In this document: positions 1 through 10,200 of the stretch, one piece after another
Numbering within the stretch: the stretch's first letter is position 1
Layout: each line of letters starts with the position of its first letter
The notes under the pieces: model-generated
The model's database searches: none
What the model saw: the letters and a program-made list of their open reading frames with translations, nothing else
Told to the model about the DNA's origin: nothing
Translations under genes and position numbers: made by a program
Assembly (NCBI RefSeq): GCF_007109225.1
Contig: NZ_VJZK01000001.1
Coordinates: forward strand, 578,731-642,730
Direction of reading: 5' to 3'
DNA: 64,000 nucleotides
Source: Flavobacterium sp. GT3R68
GTDB taxonomy: Bacteria > Bacteroidota > Bacteroidia > Flavobacteriales > Flavobacteriaceae

Positions 1-132
1 TATATTGTCCCCGAATTCGACCTTTACCTCCTTCAAAATTGGCGTTAAAGCTTTGCATGGACCGCACCAGGTGGCAAAAAAATCCACCAGGACCAGCTTA
101 TCCCTATTGATGAGATCTGAAAATGTATTCAT
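1..132 (-). CDS. trxA: Thioredoxin (3' part beyond window edge)
   Basis: The first 44 residues of a thioredoxin are visible, starting at ATG 132-130. They run from an N-terminal helix into the strand LVLVDFFATWCGPCK, with the redox motif WCGPC at residues 22-26. Thioredoxins use this dithiol to reduce protein disulfides in the cytoplasm. The usual length is about 100 residues, so roughly half lies left of the window. The frame is open for some 17 codons upstream of the chosen ATG, but that stretch does not look like thioredoxin and the ATG fits the family start. It is divergent from the gene at 243. Identification as a thioredoxin is firm; assignment to trxA rather than a paralogue is not. 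Confidence 0.85.
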   Translation of the reverse strand, partial: MNTFSDLINRDKLVLVDFFATWCGPCKALTPILKEVKVEFGDNI

Positions 133-242
133 ATCATCATATTCAAAAATTTCGAATAAAGTTACTGAATATTTTGAAAACTCTAAATATTAGCAGCATT
201 AAATTTTTATTAAATAACTGTAAATCAGTACCTTTATAAGAC

Positions 243-1529
243 ATGTCTCAAAAACCAATGCTCATGAAACGTCATCTATTATTCATGCTGATTTTGCCCT
301 TAATTTGTTTTGCCCAAAATACTTTAAAAACGACAACGCTGCCTCCGCCATCCAAAGCAACGGGCAATTATTCCAAAGTAATCGGATGGAAAGGGGGCCA
401 GACACCAATTGCACCTTCAGGATTTGTAGTGAGCAAGTATGCTGACGGTTTTAAAAATCCCCGTTGGATTTGTATTACACCCAATGGCGATGTTTTGGTG
501 GTGCAGAGTAATTCCAATTACAGTTGGCTGAAGCGCATAGGGGCCTCACTAATAGGGGCCGGAAGATCCAATAATCTCAAACCAAGTGCCAATGTCATTA
601 CGTTATTGAGGGATTCAAACAAGGATGGCGCCCCGGATCAGCGGGAAACCTTTTTAACAGATGGCCTCAATCAGCCTTTTGGAATGCTGGTAATCGGGAA
701 TTGGTTTTATGTGGCCAATACCAATGCTTTGATTCGGTATCCATACCAACCAGGCCAAACAAAGATAATCGGCAAAGGAGAAAAAATTGCGGATCTTCCT
801 GCCGGAAAACACAACCAGCATTGGACGCGAAATATCATCACCAATGCCGATAAAAGCAAAATCTATATTTCGATTGGATCCGGATCAAACATCGCGGAAC
901 ATGGAATTGCAAACGAACTTTCAAGGGCGTGTATTTTGGAATTAAATCCGGATGGTACCGAGTTGCGAGTGTTTGCTTCGGGTCTTCGGAATCCGGTAGG
1001 CATGGATTGGGCGCCCGGATCAAAAACGTTATGGACGGTGGTGAATGAACGTGACGGTTTGGGGGAGAATTTGGTGCCGGATTATCTGACTTCTGTTAAA
1101 GAAAATGGGTTCTATGGCTGGCCGTATGTTTATTTTGGAAACCATATTGATGTCCGGGTGAAGGAAATGAAACCGGATCTGGTTGAAAAAACCCTCGTTC
1201 CTGATTTGGCTTTAGGGTCACACACAGCTTCTCTGGGATTGGCTTTTTATACCGGAACAGCTTTTCCTGAAAAATACAGAAACGGCGCTTTCATTGCCCA
1301 GCATGGTTCCTGGAATCGGAAAATACTTTCGGGTTACCGCGTGGTTTTTGTTCCGTTTAAAGACGGAAAACCTTCCGGTGATTACGAAGATTTTCTTACG
1401 GGGTTTATTATTGATCCCAATAAAGATAAGGTACACGGAAGACCAACGGGAGTTTTTGTTCATCCCGACGGATCTTTATTACTGACGGACGACAAGACCA
1501 ATACGGTCTGGCGCATCGCCGCTAAATAA
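243..1529 (+). CDS. PQQ-type sugar/sorbosone dehydrogenase family protein, exported
   Basis: A 428-residue protein with an N-terminal export signal (hydrophobic LLFMLILPLICFAQ). It is followed by a beta-propeller of the soluble glucose/sorbosone dehydrogenase family: GFVVSKYADGFKNPRWICITPNGDVLV near the start, GLRNPVGMDWAPG in the middle, and a C-terminal RPTGVFVHPDGSLLLTDD blade. The family oxidises sugars with PQQ in the periplasm, but many members have unknown substrates. Possible starts are ATG 243, 258 and 264. The one at 264 (MKRHLLF) gives the cleanest signal peptide and would fit the weak TACCTTTA box at 229-236. It converges on the deacetylase at 1548. Family assignment is good; the substrate is unknown. 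Confidence 0.8.
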   Translation: MSQKPMLMKRHLLFMLILPLICFAQNTLKTTTLPPPSKATGNYSKVIGWKGGQTPIAPSGFVVSKYADGFKNPRWICITPNGDVLVVQSNSNYSWLKRIGASLIGAGRSNNLKPSANVITLLRDSNKDGAPDQRETFLTDGLNQPFGMLVIGNWFYVANTNALIRYPYQPGQTKIIGKGEKIADLPAGKHNQHWTRNIITNADKSKIYISIGSGSNIAEHGIANELSRACILELNPDGTELRVFASGLRNPVGMDWAPGSKTLWTVVNERDGLGENLVPDYLTSVKENGFYGWPYVYFGNHIDVRVKEMKPDLVEKTLVPDLALGSHTASLGLAFYTGTAFPEKYRNGAFIAQHGSWNRKILSGYRVVFVPFKDGKPSGDYEDFLTGFIIDPNKDKVHGRPTGVFVHPDGSLLLTDDKTNTVWRIAAK

Positions 1530-1547
1530 AAGTTTTCCTGTTTATTT

Positions 1548-2384
1548 TTAGTGGAAAGACGATTCCATGGCTTTCAGCATTCCCGCAGTCGACCAGGAAC
1601 TTGGCACCAAGATTCTTCTGACAGTGTATAAAGGATCAAGAGTGTCTCTTTTGGTAGCAAGAATGAATGCCATTTTGTAACCCTTCTCTTTTAGTTGAGG
1701 AATGGCCGCCTGATTCCACAATCCGAATGGATAAGCAAAATGTTTTAAAGGTTTTCCGGTAATATCTTCGAGCTTCTTTTTTGGTTTAGCGAACTGAAGA
1801 TTCCAGTCTTCACCCGAATATTTGGTTACCATATGATGGTCCCAGGTATGGGCTGCAATTTCATGTCCGTCATCGGCTAGCTCCTTAATCATCTCTTTGG
1901 TCATGTAGTTGGGACGGTTAATAGAAACGGTCATGATGAAAAAAACGCCCTTAAAACCATACTTTTTCATTTCGGCGGCACCGACAGTATATTGCTGCAG
2001 ATTGGTATCATCAAATGTGAGCATTACCGGTTTAGCCGGCAATGGCACATCATAGGCCAGGTAATCGTATAATTGGTCTGGGCTGATGGTATGGAACCCA
2101 TTCTCTGATAAAGTTTTCATCTGCTCTGCAAAAGCCTCCGGAGTTACCGTATAGGCTCTTTTGTATTCACTGTCACCGGGTTGGATGTTCTTGATGTGGT
2201 GATAGCACAGCACCGGAACTTCCTTTTTTGCCAGAATTGTAGCCGCATCAGCCATTGTTTTTTTGACAACTTCTTTTTTAACAGGCTTTACGGCCACAGG
2301 TTCGGTTTTGTCTTTTTTCGCTTCAGACTGACAGCCAACAACTAAAAAAAGCAACATAACAAAGGAAATAGAAATATTTTTCAT
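1548..2384 (-). CDS. Polysaccharide deacetylase family lipoprotein
   Basis: A 278-residue lipoprotein: MKNISISFVMLLFLVVGC ends in a lipobox, so Cys18 is the likely acylated residue. A Lys/Val-rich linker follows, then a NodB-like carbohydrate esterase 4 domain. Visible motifs are VPVLCYHHI, the metal/catalytic MLTFDD, and HTWDHH (the H-x-x-x-H metal site). Such enzymes remove N- or O-acetyl groups from polysaccharides or peptidoglycan. The C-terminal KHFAYPFG segment matches the family's later motif. It lies 18 bp downstream of another leftward lipoprotein gene (2403-3437), so the two are probably co-transcribed. The substrate cannot be read from the sequence. Confidence 0.85.
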   Translation of the reverse strand: MKNISISFVMLLFLVVGCQSEAKKDKTEPVAVKPVKKEVVKKTMADAATILAKKEVPVLCYHHIKNIQPGDSEYKRAYTVTPEAFAEQMKTLSENGFHTISPDQLYDYLAYDVPLPAKPVMLTFDDTNLQQYTVGAAEMKKYGFKGVFFIMTVSINRPNYMTKEMIKELADDGHEIAAHTWDHHMVTKYSGEDWNLQFAKPKKKLEDITGKPLKHFAYPFGLWNQAAIPQLKEKGYKMAFILATKRDTLDPLYTVRRILVPSSWSTAGMLKAMESSFH

Positions 2385-2402
2385 AGAGGAATCTACCAGG
2401 AA

Positions 2403-3437
2403 TTATTGAAATTGAATATACATCGGGATTGGGGTGAACTTAAGCAATTCTTCAGGAGTGTAAAGTCCGTTTGGATCTTTCTTAATGTCATTCTTATAAA
2501 ACAGTTTAAATCCTGTAAACTGCACCGGCTCTCTTTTAATATAAGTCAGGTATGTAGATTTTTTCAAAATTTTAGGACCGAATCCGTCCATATCCATTAC
2601 GATCTGAACTTCAGGAACTTTTTTGATTCTTTTATAATCGGTTACCATTCCTTGTGTAAAACGGTGCACTACCAAAATCTTCGGAGGCAGATTGTTTTCA
2701 CGTACAATTTTGGCCAGGTAATCAATAGCGTCATTGATGTCATCCGCATTCATCGTTCCGATTTTTCTTCCCGGGACATGTCCGAATTTCATCGAAAACT
2801 CCGGATCGATTCCTAAATGTACCTGTGGTAATTTTAAATATTGTTCCAACGTAGGCACTTCTTCTTTTACCGTGCTGTGTCCCACCTGAATATCAAGAAA
2901 AACAAGCGCATCGATAGGTTTAGCCCATTTGATCACCGTATCAATCTGGCGCAGTGACAAACGCATGCGGTATTTATTATCTTTTCCGGGAACACCCTGT
3001 GCAGTGGTAGCGATATAATGCAATGCCGGAATGGCTTTCACCGTTGGATCGGCTGCCTGCCATTTGGCAACTTCTCCCTGAAGTTTCTTCAGCATTTCGT
3101 CTTTTGGCAATTCGCCCAAAATCCCCATTCTTTTGGAATACAAATTTCCGTAAAATGCAATGATCCGGTTGTACGGTAAAATAGCGCCCGGTAATGGGTA
3201 AGGTGTTTTTACAGGCCATCTTCCGGTAGTATCACCGTTACTGATTGCCAGCATTCTTTTGTTATAATCAGCGGTATCGATGACGGTGGCTGCTTTTTTG
3301 GTTTCGGTTACTGTAGTAATGGAATCCTTTTTTTTATTTTCACTTGCCGTGACAATGGTATCATTTTTTTTGCAACTGGTAACACAAAGTAATACTATTG
3401 GAAGTATGCGGACAAGAACAATAAACGGCTTTCTCAT
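2403..3437 (-). CDS. Conserved lipoprotein of unknown function
   Basis: A 344-residue protein whose signal sequence ends in the lipobox LLCVTSC, so it is probably anchored in a membrane through Cys22. A Thr/Lys-rich linker precedes a globular part. That part alternates predicted strands and helices (IIAFYGNLY, ALVFLDIQVG, PPKILVVHRF, VQIVMDMDGFG), a pattern compatible with a TIM-barrel fold. I do not recognise the family by name. It is first in a two-gene leftward unit with the polysaccharide deacetylase at 1548-2384. A TATATTTG -7 box lies 27-34 bp upstream. A role in envelope polysaccharide handling is only a guess from that neighbour. Confidence 0.6.
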   Translation of the reverse strand: MRKPFIVLVRILPIVLLCVTSCKKNDTIVTASENKKKDSITTVTETKKAATVIDTADYNKRMLAISNGDTTGRWPVKTPYPLPGAILPYNRIIAFYGNLYSKRMGILGELPKDEMLKKLQGEVAKWQAADPTVKAIPALHYIATTAQGVPGKDNKYRMRLSLRQIDTVIKWAKPIDALVFLDIQVGHSTVKEEVPTLEQYLKLPQVHLGIDPEFSMKFGHVPGRKIGTMNADDINDAIDYLAKIVRENNLPPKILVVHRFTQGMVTDYKRIKKVPEVQIVMDMDGFGPKILKKSTYLTYIKREPVQFTGFKLFYKNDIKKDPNGLYTPEELLKFTPIPMYIQFQ

Positions 3438-3463
3438 AAATAAATTCTAAAGATGGATTTTCA

Positions 3464-3471
3464 CAAATATA
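3464..3471 (-). promoter_or_regulatory. Candidate -7 box (TATATTTG) of the lipoprotein-deacetylase unit
   Basis: On the minus strand the sequence reads TATATTTG, a perfect match to the Bacteroidota -7 consensus TAnnTTTG, 27 bp upstream of the ATG at 3437. I find no convincing TTG -33 element at 17-20 bp, so this rests on one box. Confidence 0.35.
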
Positions 3472-3605
3472 AAGCATTTTAGGAATTGGAAACTAACAGT
3501 AATCGTTTTATGGTGCTAATTTTTAACATAATCGGTTCAAAGACTTGATTTACTTGTATTTAAACGGAACAAATTTAAGTTAATTATGGCTTCATCAATA
3601 GATTT

Positions 3606-3634
3606 TTGAAAACCGAAAGAAAAAGCTAACTTTA
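3606..3634 (+). promoter_or_regulatory. Candidate promoter of the TonB receptor gene
   Basis: TTG at 3606-3608 and TAACTTTA at 3627-3634 are separated by 18 bp. This is the Flavobacterium TTG/TAnnTTTG arrangement with one mismatch in the last base of the -7 box. It would give a leader of about 28 nt. Confidence 0.4.
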
Positions 3635-3667
3635 TGAAACTTTTCTAATCCTCTAAATAGCAAACCA

Positions 3668-5740
3668 TTGTTCAAAAATTTCCTTTTCACTTTACTGCTT
3701 TTGGTAATTACCGGCGTTGCTGTTTGTGCTCAGGGCAAAAAAGATACAATTGTACTTTCGCAGGTTGTTTTGAAAGGACCGCCCATTAAAAATGCACTGC
3801 AGAATACCGCTTCTTCCATTTCGGTGATTACGGAAGCTGACCTCAACAAAAGTGACGGCATTGTGCTGACGCCGGTTTTGAATAAAATCCCCGGGGTCAC
3901 CATGCAGCAAGGGGCGTTGAATACCAACAGGATTACGATTCGGGGAATTGGCGCGCGGTCCCAATACGGAACCACTAAGATCAAAGCGTATTTTGACGGG
4001 ATTCCGTTGACTTCCGCCGAAGGGGAAACCACTATTGATGATATTGATCTGGCGGCTATCGAAAGAATAGAAATCACAAAAGGCCCCAATTCCACCAGCT
4101 TTGGTTCCGGCTTGGGTGGCGTGATCCAATTGTTTTCCAGAGAAATACCGTCGTTGGAATCTTTTGGAAAATCATCCCTTACTTCGGGGAGTTTCGGTTT
4201 GCTGCAGCAACGTCTTTCGGCAGGATACAGCAATGCCAAATACAATTTATACAGCAGTTATACCGATTTGCAAAGCGAGGGATTCAGGGACAACAGTTCG
4301 TATAACCGAAAGTCATTTAATTTTCATGGCAGGCAAAAAATCACAGCTCATAGCAGTTTGTCTTTTTTAGGGATTTTCACCAAATTAAAAGCTTTTATTC
4401 CCAGTTCGCTGAATGAAACCGATCTGGAAAACAATCCGCAGAATGCTGCCACCACTTGGGCAGCGGCGAAAGGTTATGAATCATTTGATAAATTTATGTT
4501 GGGTTTGGGGTACAGTCATCAGCTTTCTGAGAAATGGGTTTTGCAGACGAGTGTGTTTGCCAATTTAAAAGACGCGTATGAACCCCGGCCGTTTGATATT
4601 TTGGATGAAAACACCAGTTCCTTCGGTTTTCGTGCGAATGTGAATTATAAAGAACAATTGTTTTCGCGTCCTTTCGAATTAAGTTTTGGTACCGAATTGT
4701 TAAGCGAGAACTACCAGTATTCTCTTTTTGAAAATGAGTATCAATCGCAGCCGGGACAGGGAAGCATTGAAGGGGATAAGTTCAGTGACATCAGGCAAAA
4801 CCGGAAGTATGCCAATTATTTTCTGCAAATGGAAATCTGGCTTTTATCATCCCTACATCTCGAAACCGGTATTGCTTTCAATACGACCAAATATACTTTA
4901 AATGACGTCTTTGAGAATACTCCCGAGAACCCGTTTACTTTTGGGGAAGTCTGGTCACCACGCTTGGGATTGTCTTATAAAGTCAGTCCAGGGAAGAACC
5001 TGTTCGCATCCGTAAGTAAAGGATTTTCGGTTCCATCCGTTGCGGAGACACTGACGCCGGAAGGCCAGATCAATACCAATCTGAAACCGGAAATCGGGTG
5101 GAACTATGAAGTGGGATTTAAAGGCAATTGGTCAGCAAAATTATATACCGAAGTCACACTGTATAGCACCCAAATCAAGAATCTTCTGGTGGCGCGCCGC
5201 ACGGCCGATGATCAATATGTGGGAATCAATGCAGGCAGCAGTTCGCATTCCGGCTTAGAGTTCATTATTAATTATAAACTTTATGACGGTCAACACTTTC
5301 AACTCACGCCGTATGTTTCAGGGGCGGTCAATACTTTTGAATTTAAGGACTTTGTCGATGGCGATGCTGATTATTCCGGAAATGAACTGACGGGAGTTCC
5401 TGATGAACAGTATAACTTCGGAGTGGATGTGAACACCAGATGTGGATGGAGCCTGAATTCGTCTTTCCGCATGACGGGGAAAATTCCGCTGAACGATGCC
5501 AACACCAAATATACCGAAAGGTATTCGCTGCTCGATGTTAAAACGGCGTATGTTTTTACAATCCTGAAGCACCTGAAAACGGAATTGCATGCGGGAGTCA
5601 ATAATGCTTTGGATGCCAAATATGCAGCGAGTATTGTCCCGAATATGGTGGCGTTTGGGAATGCTGCGCCCCGCTATTTTTACCCCGGAAACCCGGTAAA
5701 TTATTATGGCGGTTTTTCTGTCGCGTATGTTTTCAGGTAA
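3668..5740 (+). CDS. TonB-dependent receptor
   Basis: A 690-residue outer-membrane transporter. A signal peptide ends near VCAQ, followed by a plug domain (SISVITEADLNKS, TIRGIGARSQYG, IERIEITKGPNSTSFGSGLGG) and a long barrel ending in an aromatic residue (VAYVFR). These are the hallmarks of TonB-linked uptake of siderophores, vitamins or oligosaccharides. No carboxypeptidase-like N-terminal domain of the SusC type is present and no SusD partner lies beside it, so an iron-chelate or cofactor type is more likely than a glycan type. The start is TTG at 3668, as no in-frame ATG stands before the signal peptide. It converges on the sugar dehydrogenase at 5744 with a 3-bp gap. Confidence 0.85.
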   Translation: MFKNFLFTLLLLVITGVAVCAQGKKDTIVLSQVVLKGPPIKNALQNTASSISVITEADLNKSDGIVLTPVLNKIPGVTMQQGALNTNRITIRGIGARSQYGTTKIKAYFDGIPLTSAEGETTIDDIDLAAIERIEITKGPNSTSFGSGLGGVIQLFSREIPSLESFGKSSLTSGSFGLLQQRLSAGYSNAKYNLYSSYTDLQSEGFRDNSSYNRKSFNFHGRQKITAHSSLSFLGIFTKLKAFIPSSLNETDLENNPQNAATTWAAAKGYESFDKFMLGLGYSHQLSEKWVLQTSVFANLKDAYEPRPFDILDENTSSFGFRANVNYKEQLFSRPFELSFGTELLSENYQYSLFENEYQSQPGQGSIEGDKFSDIRQNRKYANYFLQMEIWLLSSLHLETGIAFNTTKYTLNDVFENTPENPFTFGEVWSPRLGLSYKVSPGKNLFASVSKGFSVPSVAETLTPEGQINTNLKPEIGWNYEVGFKGNWSAKLYTEVTLYSTQIKNLLVARRTADDQYVGINAGSSSHSGLEFIINYKLYDGQHFQLTPYVSGAVNTFEFKDFVDGDADYSGNELTGVPDEQYNFGVDVNTRCGWSLNSSFRMTGKIPLNDANTKYTERYSLLDVKTAYVFTILKHLKTELHAGVNNALDAKYAASIVPNMVAFGNAAPRYFYPGNPVNYYGGFSVAYVFR

Positions 5741-5743
5741 AAA

Positions 5744-6868
5744 CTACTTCGGCATGATCCGGATAATTCCTTTTCCTTCGACACCCATATAGATATAACC
5801 GTCCGGGCCTTGCGCTACATTCCGCATGCGGCCGATATTGGTGGCGATTTTCTGCCGTCCGATAACCTGGTTGCCTTTCAGCTTCACCAATTCCAGATAT
5901 TGAAATTTCAGTGAGCCAACTAATAAATGTTCTTTCCATTCGGGATACACATTGCCGGTGACGAAAGCCATTCCGCTGGGAGCGATGGACGGTATCCAAT
6001 AGTAAATGGGTTTTTCGATACCGGGTTTCTCACTTTGTTTACTGATGGTGGTGCCGTCATAATCGATGCCGTAGGTCACCACCGGCCAACCGTAGTTCGC
6101 GGCTTTTTTGATGATGTTGATTTCGTCGCCACCCTGCGGGCCGTGTTCGTGCGTCCAGATGGCGCCTGTAGTGGGATTTTTTGCCATTCCCTGCGGATTG
6201 CGATGCCCATACGAATAAATTGCTTTTTTCGCGCCAGCCTGATTCACAAAAGGATTGTCTTTTGGGATGCTTCCGTCGTCATGGAAGCGGTATATTTTTC
6301 CGCCATCGCGTTGGATATCCTGCGGGTTTTTGAAGTGTTCGCCACGTTCCCCTATCGAGAGATACAAATAGCCTTTGTTGTCAAAGGCAATGCGGGAACC
6401 AAAGTGCTGTCCGGCGGTGGTATTGGGTGTGGCTTTGTAAAGCGATTGGATTTGCGTCAGGCTTCCGTTAACGATTTTGGCACGTATCAGTTTGGTATGG
6501 CCGCCATCACCTCCGCTTTCATCTGATGCATAGGTCATATAGATCCAGCCATTTTTAGCATACTGAGGATGCACGGCGATGTCCAATAAGCCACCCTGTC
6601 CGTGGACATATACTTTAGGGACATTCTTTATTTTGGTTTTTACGCCTTTTTTGATTTGGTATAGCGTGCCGCTTTTTTCGGTAACCAATAAGGTTCGGTC
6701 CGGTAACCAGGCCATTCCCCACGGAATATCAATACCGGAAGCGACGGTTTGGAACGTGTAGTTTTTCACTTCGGCTTTAAGGGGAACATCGTTGGGTTTT
6801 ACCTGAGCTTCGCAGCTTATAAAAAGCAACGAAAAGACGGAAAGATAGAACGATAGGATTTTTTTCAT
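5744..6868 (-). CDS. PQQ-dependent sugar dehydrogenase family protein
   Basis: A 374-residue exported protein starting at ATG 6868. The signal MKKILSFYLSVFSLLFISC could be a lipobox ending in Cys19. The rest is a glucose/sorbosone dehydrogenase six-bladed propeller with characteristic blocks IPWGMAWLPDRTLLVTEK, GQGGLLDIAVHP, GQHFGSRIAFD and YGHRNPQGMA, and the loop EHGPQGGDEIN. The frame stays open upstream to 7075, but that extension only translates the 21-bp repeat array and is rejected as coding. It converges on the TonB receptor. This is one of three propellers of this family in the window. Confidence 0.85.
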   Translation of the reverse strand: MKKILSFYLSVFSLLFISCEAQVKPNDVPLKAEVKNYTFQTVASGIDIPWGMAWLPDRTLLVTEKSGTLYQIKKGVKTKIKNVPKVYVHGQGGLLDIAVHPQYAKNGWIYMTYASDESGGDGGHTKLIRAKIVNGSLTQIQSLYKATPNTTAGQHFGSRIAFDNKGYLYLSIGERGEHFKNPQDIQRDGGKIYRFHDDGSIPKDNPFVNQAGAKKAIYSYGHRNPQGMAKNPTTGAIWTHEHGPQGGDEINIIKKAANYGWPVVTYGIDYDGTTISKQSEKPGIEKPIYYWIPSIAPSGMAFVTGNVYPEWKEHLLVGSLKFQYLELVKLKGNQVIGRQKIATNIGRMRNVAQGPDGYIYMGVEGKGIIRIMPK

Positions 6869-6940
6869 GACGGTTCTTTTTAGCAAAACGAAACTTAAAG
6901 ATAGTGAAAAGCAGCGGAAGTATACTACTGCGCGCAAGGC

Positions 6941-7171
6941 ATAAAGCAGCGTGCGGAAGACATGAAGCAGCGTGCGGAGAGAGTAAAGCAGCGTGCGGGA
7001 GGGAAAAAGCAGGGTGCGGAAGGAAGAAAGCAGCGTGCGGAAGGGATAATGCAGCGTGCGGGAGGGACAAAGCAACGTGCGGTAGGGATAATGCAGCGTG
7101 CGGAGAGCATAAAGCAGCGTGCGGAGAGCATAAAGCAGCGTGCGGAAGGGATAAAGCAGCGTGCAGAAGGG
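6941..7171. repeat. Tandem array, eleven 21-bp units
   Basis: Eleven head-to-tail copies of a 21-bp unit fill 231 bp, with unit boundaries at 6941, 6962, 6983, 7004, 7025, 7046, 7067, 7088, 7109, 7130 and 7151. The conserved core of each unit is AAGCAGCGTGCGGAAGG with a variable A-rich joint. A degenerate twelfth copy may follow to 7192. Because 21 is a multiple of 3, several frames are open through it on both strands, giving apparent Arg/Ala/Cys-rich proteins that I do not believe. There are no spacers, so it is not CRISPR. It fills most of the 389-bp gap (6869-7257) between the dehydrogenase and the helicase; I see nothing else in that gap. Confidence 0.9.
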
Positions 7172-7257
7172 AGTTTACTGCGAACGGGAGGTATGTGTGT
7201 TATTGCGGATTTTTCTTTAACTGGATTTCTGTCTGGATTTTAAGGATGCAAAATATT

Positions 7258-10200
7258 TTAATTCAATACTTCAACAAAAACTCCAATTACTTTAAAATCA
7301 GTTAAATCTTCATCTACTAAAATCAAATCTGAATATCCTGGCAAAGTAGAGTGTGGTTTCAGAATTATTGAATTATGATTCCAATTTTCTTCAGTAACCG
7401 TTTTTTTACTTTCATATAATTTTACGGTAAAACCGGAACCAAAATCAGAATCTTGAATATTAGTTTGGTGAACTAATACAATTTTACCGGATCTTGAACC
7501 ACCCGGATCTTTTTTAAATAAACACCAAGAATCACTAGGAATAATTTTATTCATAGATTCTCCAATTACTTTACATACAAAATAATCGTGATTATATTTA
7601 AAGGGTTTAATTAATTCAATCCAGTCGGTTTCTGAGTTAATTTGTAAATTACTAAAATTACCCGCTGCAGCTTTTATATTGTAAAGAGGGATACAATTTT
7701 CATATTCATTTACTTCCTCGGGAGGTAGAATTCTGAACGGATTAATAATTGAATCTTCAATTTCATCTGAAACAACATCAATTGAAGCATTATCAAACTT
7801 ATTAGTCAAATATTCATAAATAGAATCTTCAACTGTATTATTCATAGAAAAATGAACTTTAACAACAGACACTTGTTTTCCGTTATCATCCGGAATTGAT
7901 GTTTGCCTAAAACTATTTTCAATTGGAGTTACATTTCCCATGAAATAGAATTCTGTTCCTTCATCATTATTTTTTTTTACAAAAAGAGGCAAACGCAAAC
8001 CACTTTTATAATTTTTAATTGATAAAACATCAGGACTATTCAAAGTACGTTTTGACTTAGACATCCATTCGAATTCTGAATTGTTTATAAAACCATCTTC
8101 ATATTTGGTAGTACTAGAAATACTTTCCTCTTTGTGGTAATTTACGAAAATAGGACAGTTTGTTTTACTAGAACTTATCATATAACCGCCAACATTTTGT
8201 GCTAAAGGATTACTTTCCCAATTTAAAATTCTAAAAACATCTTTCCGTGAATATTTTCGATACAAAACAAAACCCTCAATAAATTTACTCTTCACAAATA
8301 ATTTATTAAATGTTTGAATTGAATAGTTAACATTGTCTTTTAAGAATTTTAAAAAAGTTAATTTTTTCAATGTTTTAGAGAAAGATTCATCAATTATAAT
8401 TTGATTGCCAACTTTTTTTAAAACATTAATACCATATATTTCATGAACAGTGACCAGCTTTTTATTTTTATTTTCAGTTATAAATTTAAAATTCAAATTA
8501 TTTATACATGATTGAATTGTTTCGTCTGAAAGATTATAGTCATACTCCTTATTTACCAAATCTTTTAACTCCGAAATATTAATTTTGCCTAATTCTATTA
8601 TGCTATTAAGGATTAGACTTTCTTCAACACGTTTCGAATTATTTATTTCATTTGAAAAAAGCTCAAGCAGTTTTTTTTCGTTATCATCCAATAATGGTTT
8701 TAAACTATCTTCTAAATCCATCATAAAATTGTAATATGATTTTGAATAACCTACATAAAGAAATGGATCTCTAGAACCATGTTCAATAAAATCAACCATC
8801 ATAGGAATTCTGCCTAATTTGAATTTTAATAGTCTGTAATCGTTGACTAAATCCTTTTTCAATTGCATATTTGCAGTATCAATGGCTTCAAATATTTTCT
8901 CCTTTGAGATTTTATCAAAATTTATTGTAGACGTTCCAGGTATTAAATTACTTCCGCTCGACATTAATTTTCGTAAAGAATCTTTATTATAAGAAGTGTC
9001 GCCATATAGTGCAATAGGGACTAAAAAGTTATTTTTATAGTTCCCAATAAAATCAATTACTGTTAAATATTCCTTATCGTCAATTTTTCTTAGTCCGCGA
9101 CCAAGTTGTTGAACAAATATTATTGCAGATTGAGTTGGTCTCAGCATTATTACTTGATTCACACTGGGAATATCAATTCCTTCATTGAAAATATCGTAAG
9201 TGAATATATAATCAATTTTATTCTGCTCATCTTTAGATTCAAGTTTTAAGATTGCTTGAGCTCTTTCTTCTTCAATATTTTCTCCACAAAGGGAGATTGT
9301 TTTTAAACCTCGTTTATTAAATCCTTCTGAAAGGACTTTACTTTCTGGAAGGGACGAACAAAAAATTAATCCTCTTACATTTCCATTATCGCAACCATAA
9401 ATACCTGCCTTTTCAATTATTCGGTCTATTCGCTCTTCAGAAGCTAGATACTTAAAATCTGTTTTTTCGTCTAATAAACTTCCATTCACAGTTATATCTG
9501 TTACGCCATAATAATGAAATGGACTTAGAATATTCTCTTCTAAAGCTCTGTGCAAACGGATTTCATATGCAATGTTATAATCAAATAACTTAAAAACATC
9601 TAATCCGTCAGTTCTTTCAGGAGTTGCTGTCATTCCTAATAAAAATTTAGGAGTGAAATAATTCATTATTTTTTGATAGGATGCTGCAGCTGCTCTATGA
9701 GTTTCATCTATTACGATATAATCAAAATGACTTTGTTCGAATTGTTTCAGATTTTCCTCTTTAGAAATTGTTTGGACAGTACAGAAAATAAAATCTGCTT
9801 GTAGGTCTTTACTACTTCCAGAATATATCCCCATAGTCTTAGAATTACCAAATATTGATTGGTATGTCCGCATTGCAGCTTTTGCAATATTTAAGCGATG
9901 TACTACAAATAGGAATTTTTTTGGGTTAGTTTTCTTTGCATCGAATGCTGATAAATAGGTTTTTCCGGTTCCTGTAGCTGATATTAATAATGCTTTTGAT
10001 TTACCTTGAATTCGCAATCGTTCGAGATTGCGCAAGGCTTCCACTTGCATTGAATTTGGAATTATTTCCTTTATACTAGAAATAATTAATTTATTTTTAA
10101 GCGCTTTATTAAAAGCAAATTGTTCTTTGTATAAAACTTCATAGTTTGCGATAAAAGCTGAATCAACAACAACAGCTTTTGCATATTCAGCTGTAAATTC

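Noticed and set aside
6941..7171. CRISPR array
   Set aside because: Units abut with no unique spacers and there are no cas genes.
6904..7305. Open frames on both strands through the 21-bp array, predicting Arg/Ala/Cys-rich proteins
   Set aside because: The unit length is divisible by three and lacks stops in most frames, so open frames arise automatically. No start signal, no family similarity.
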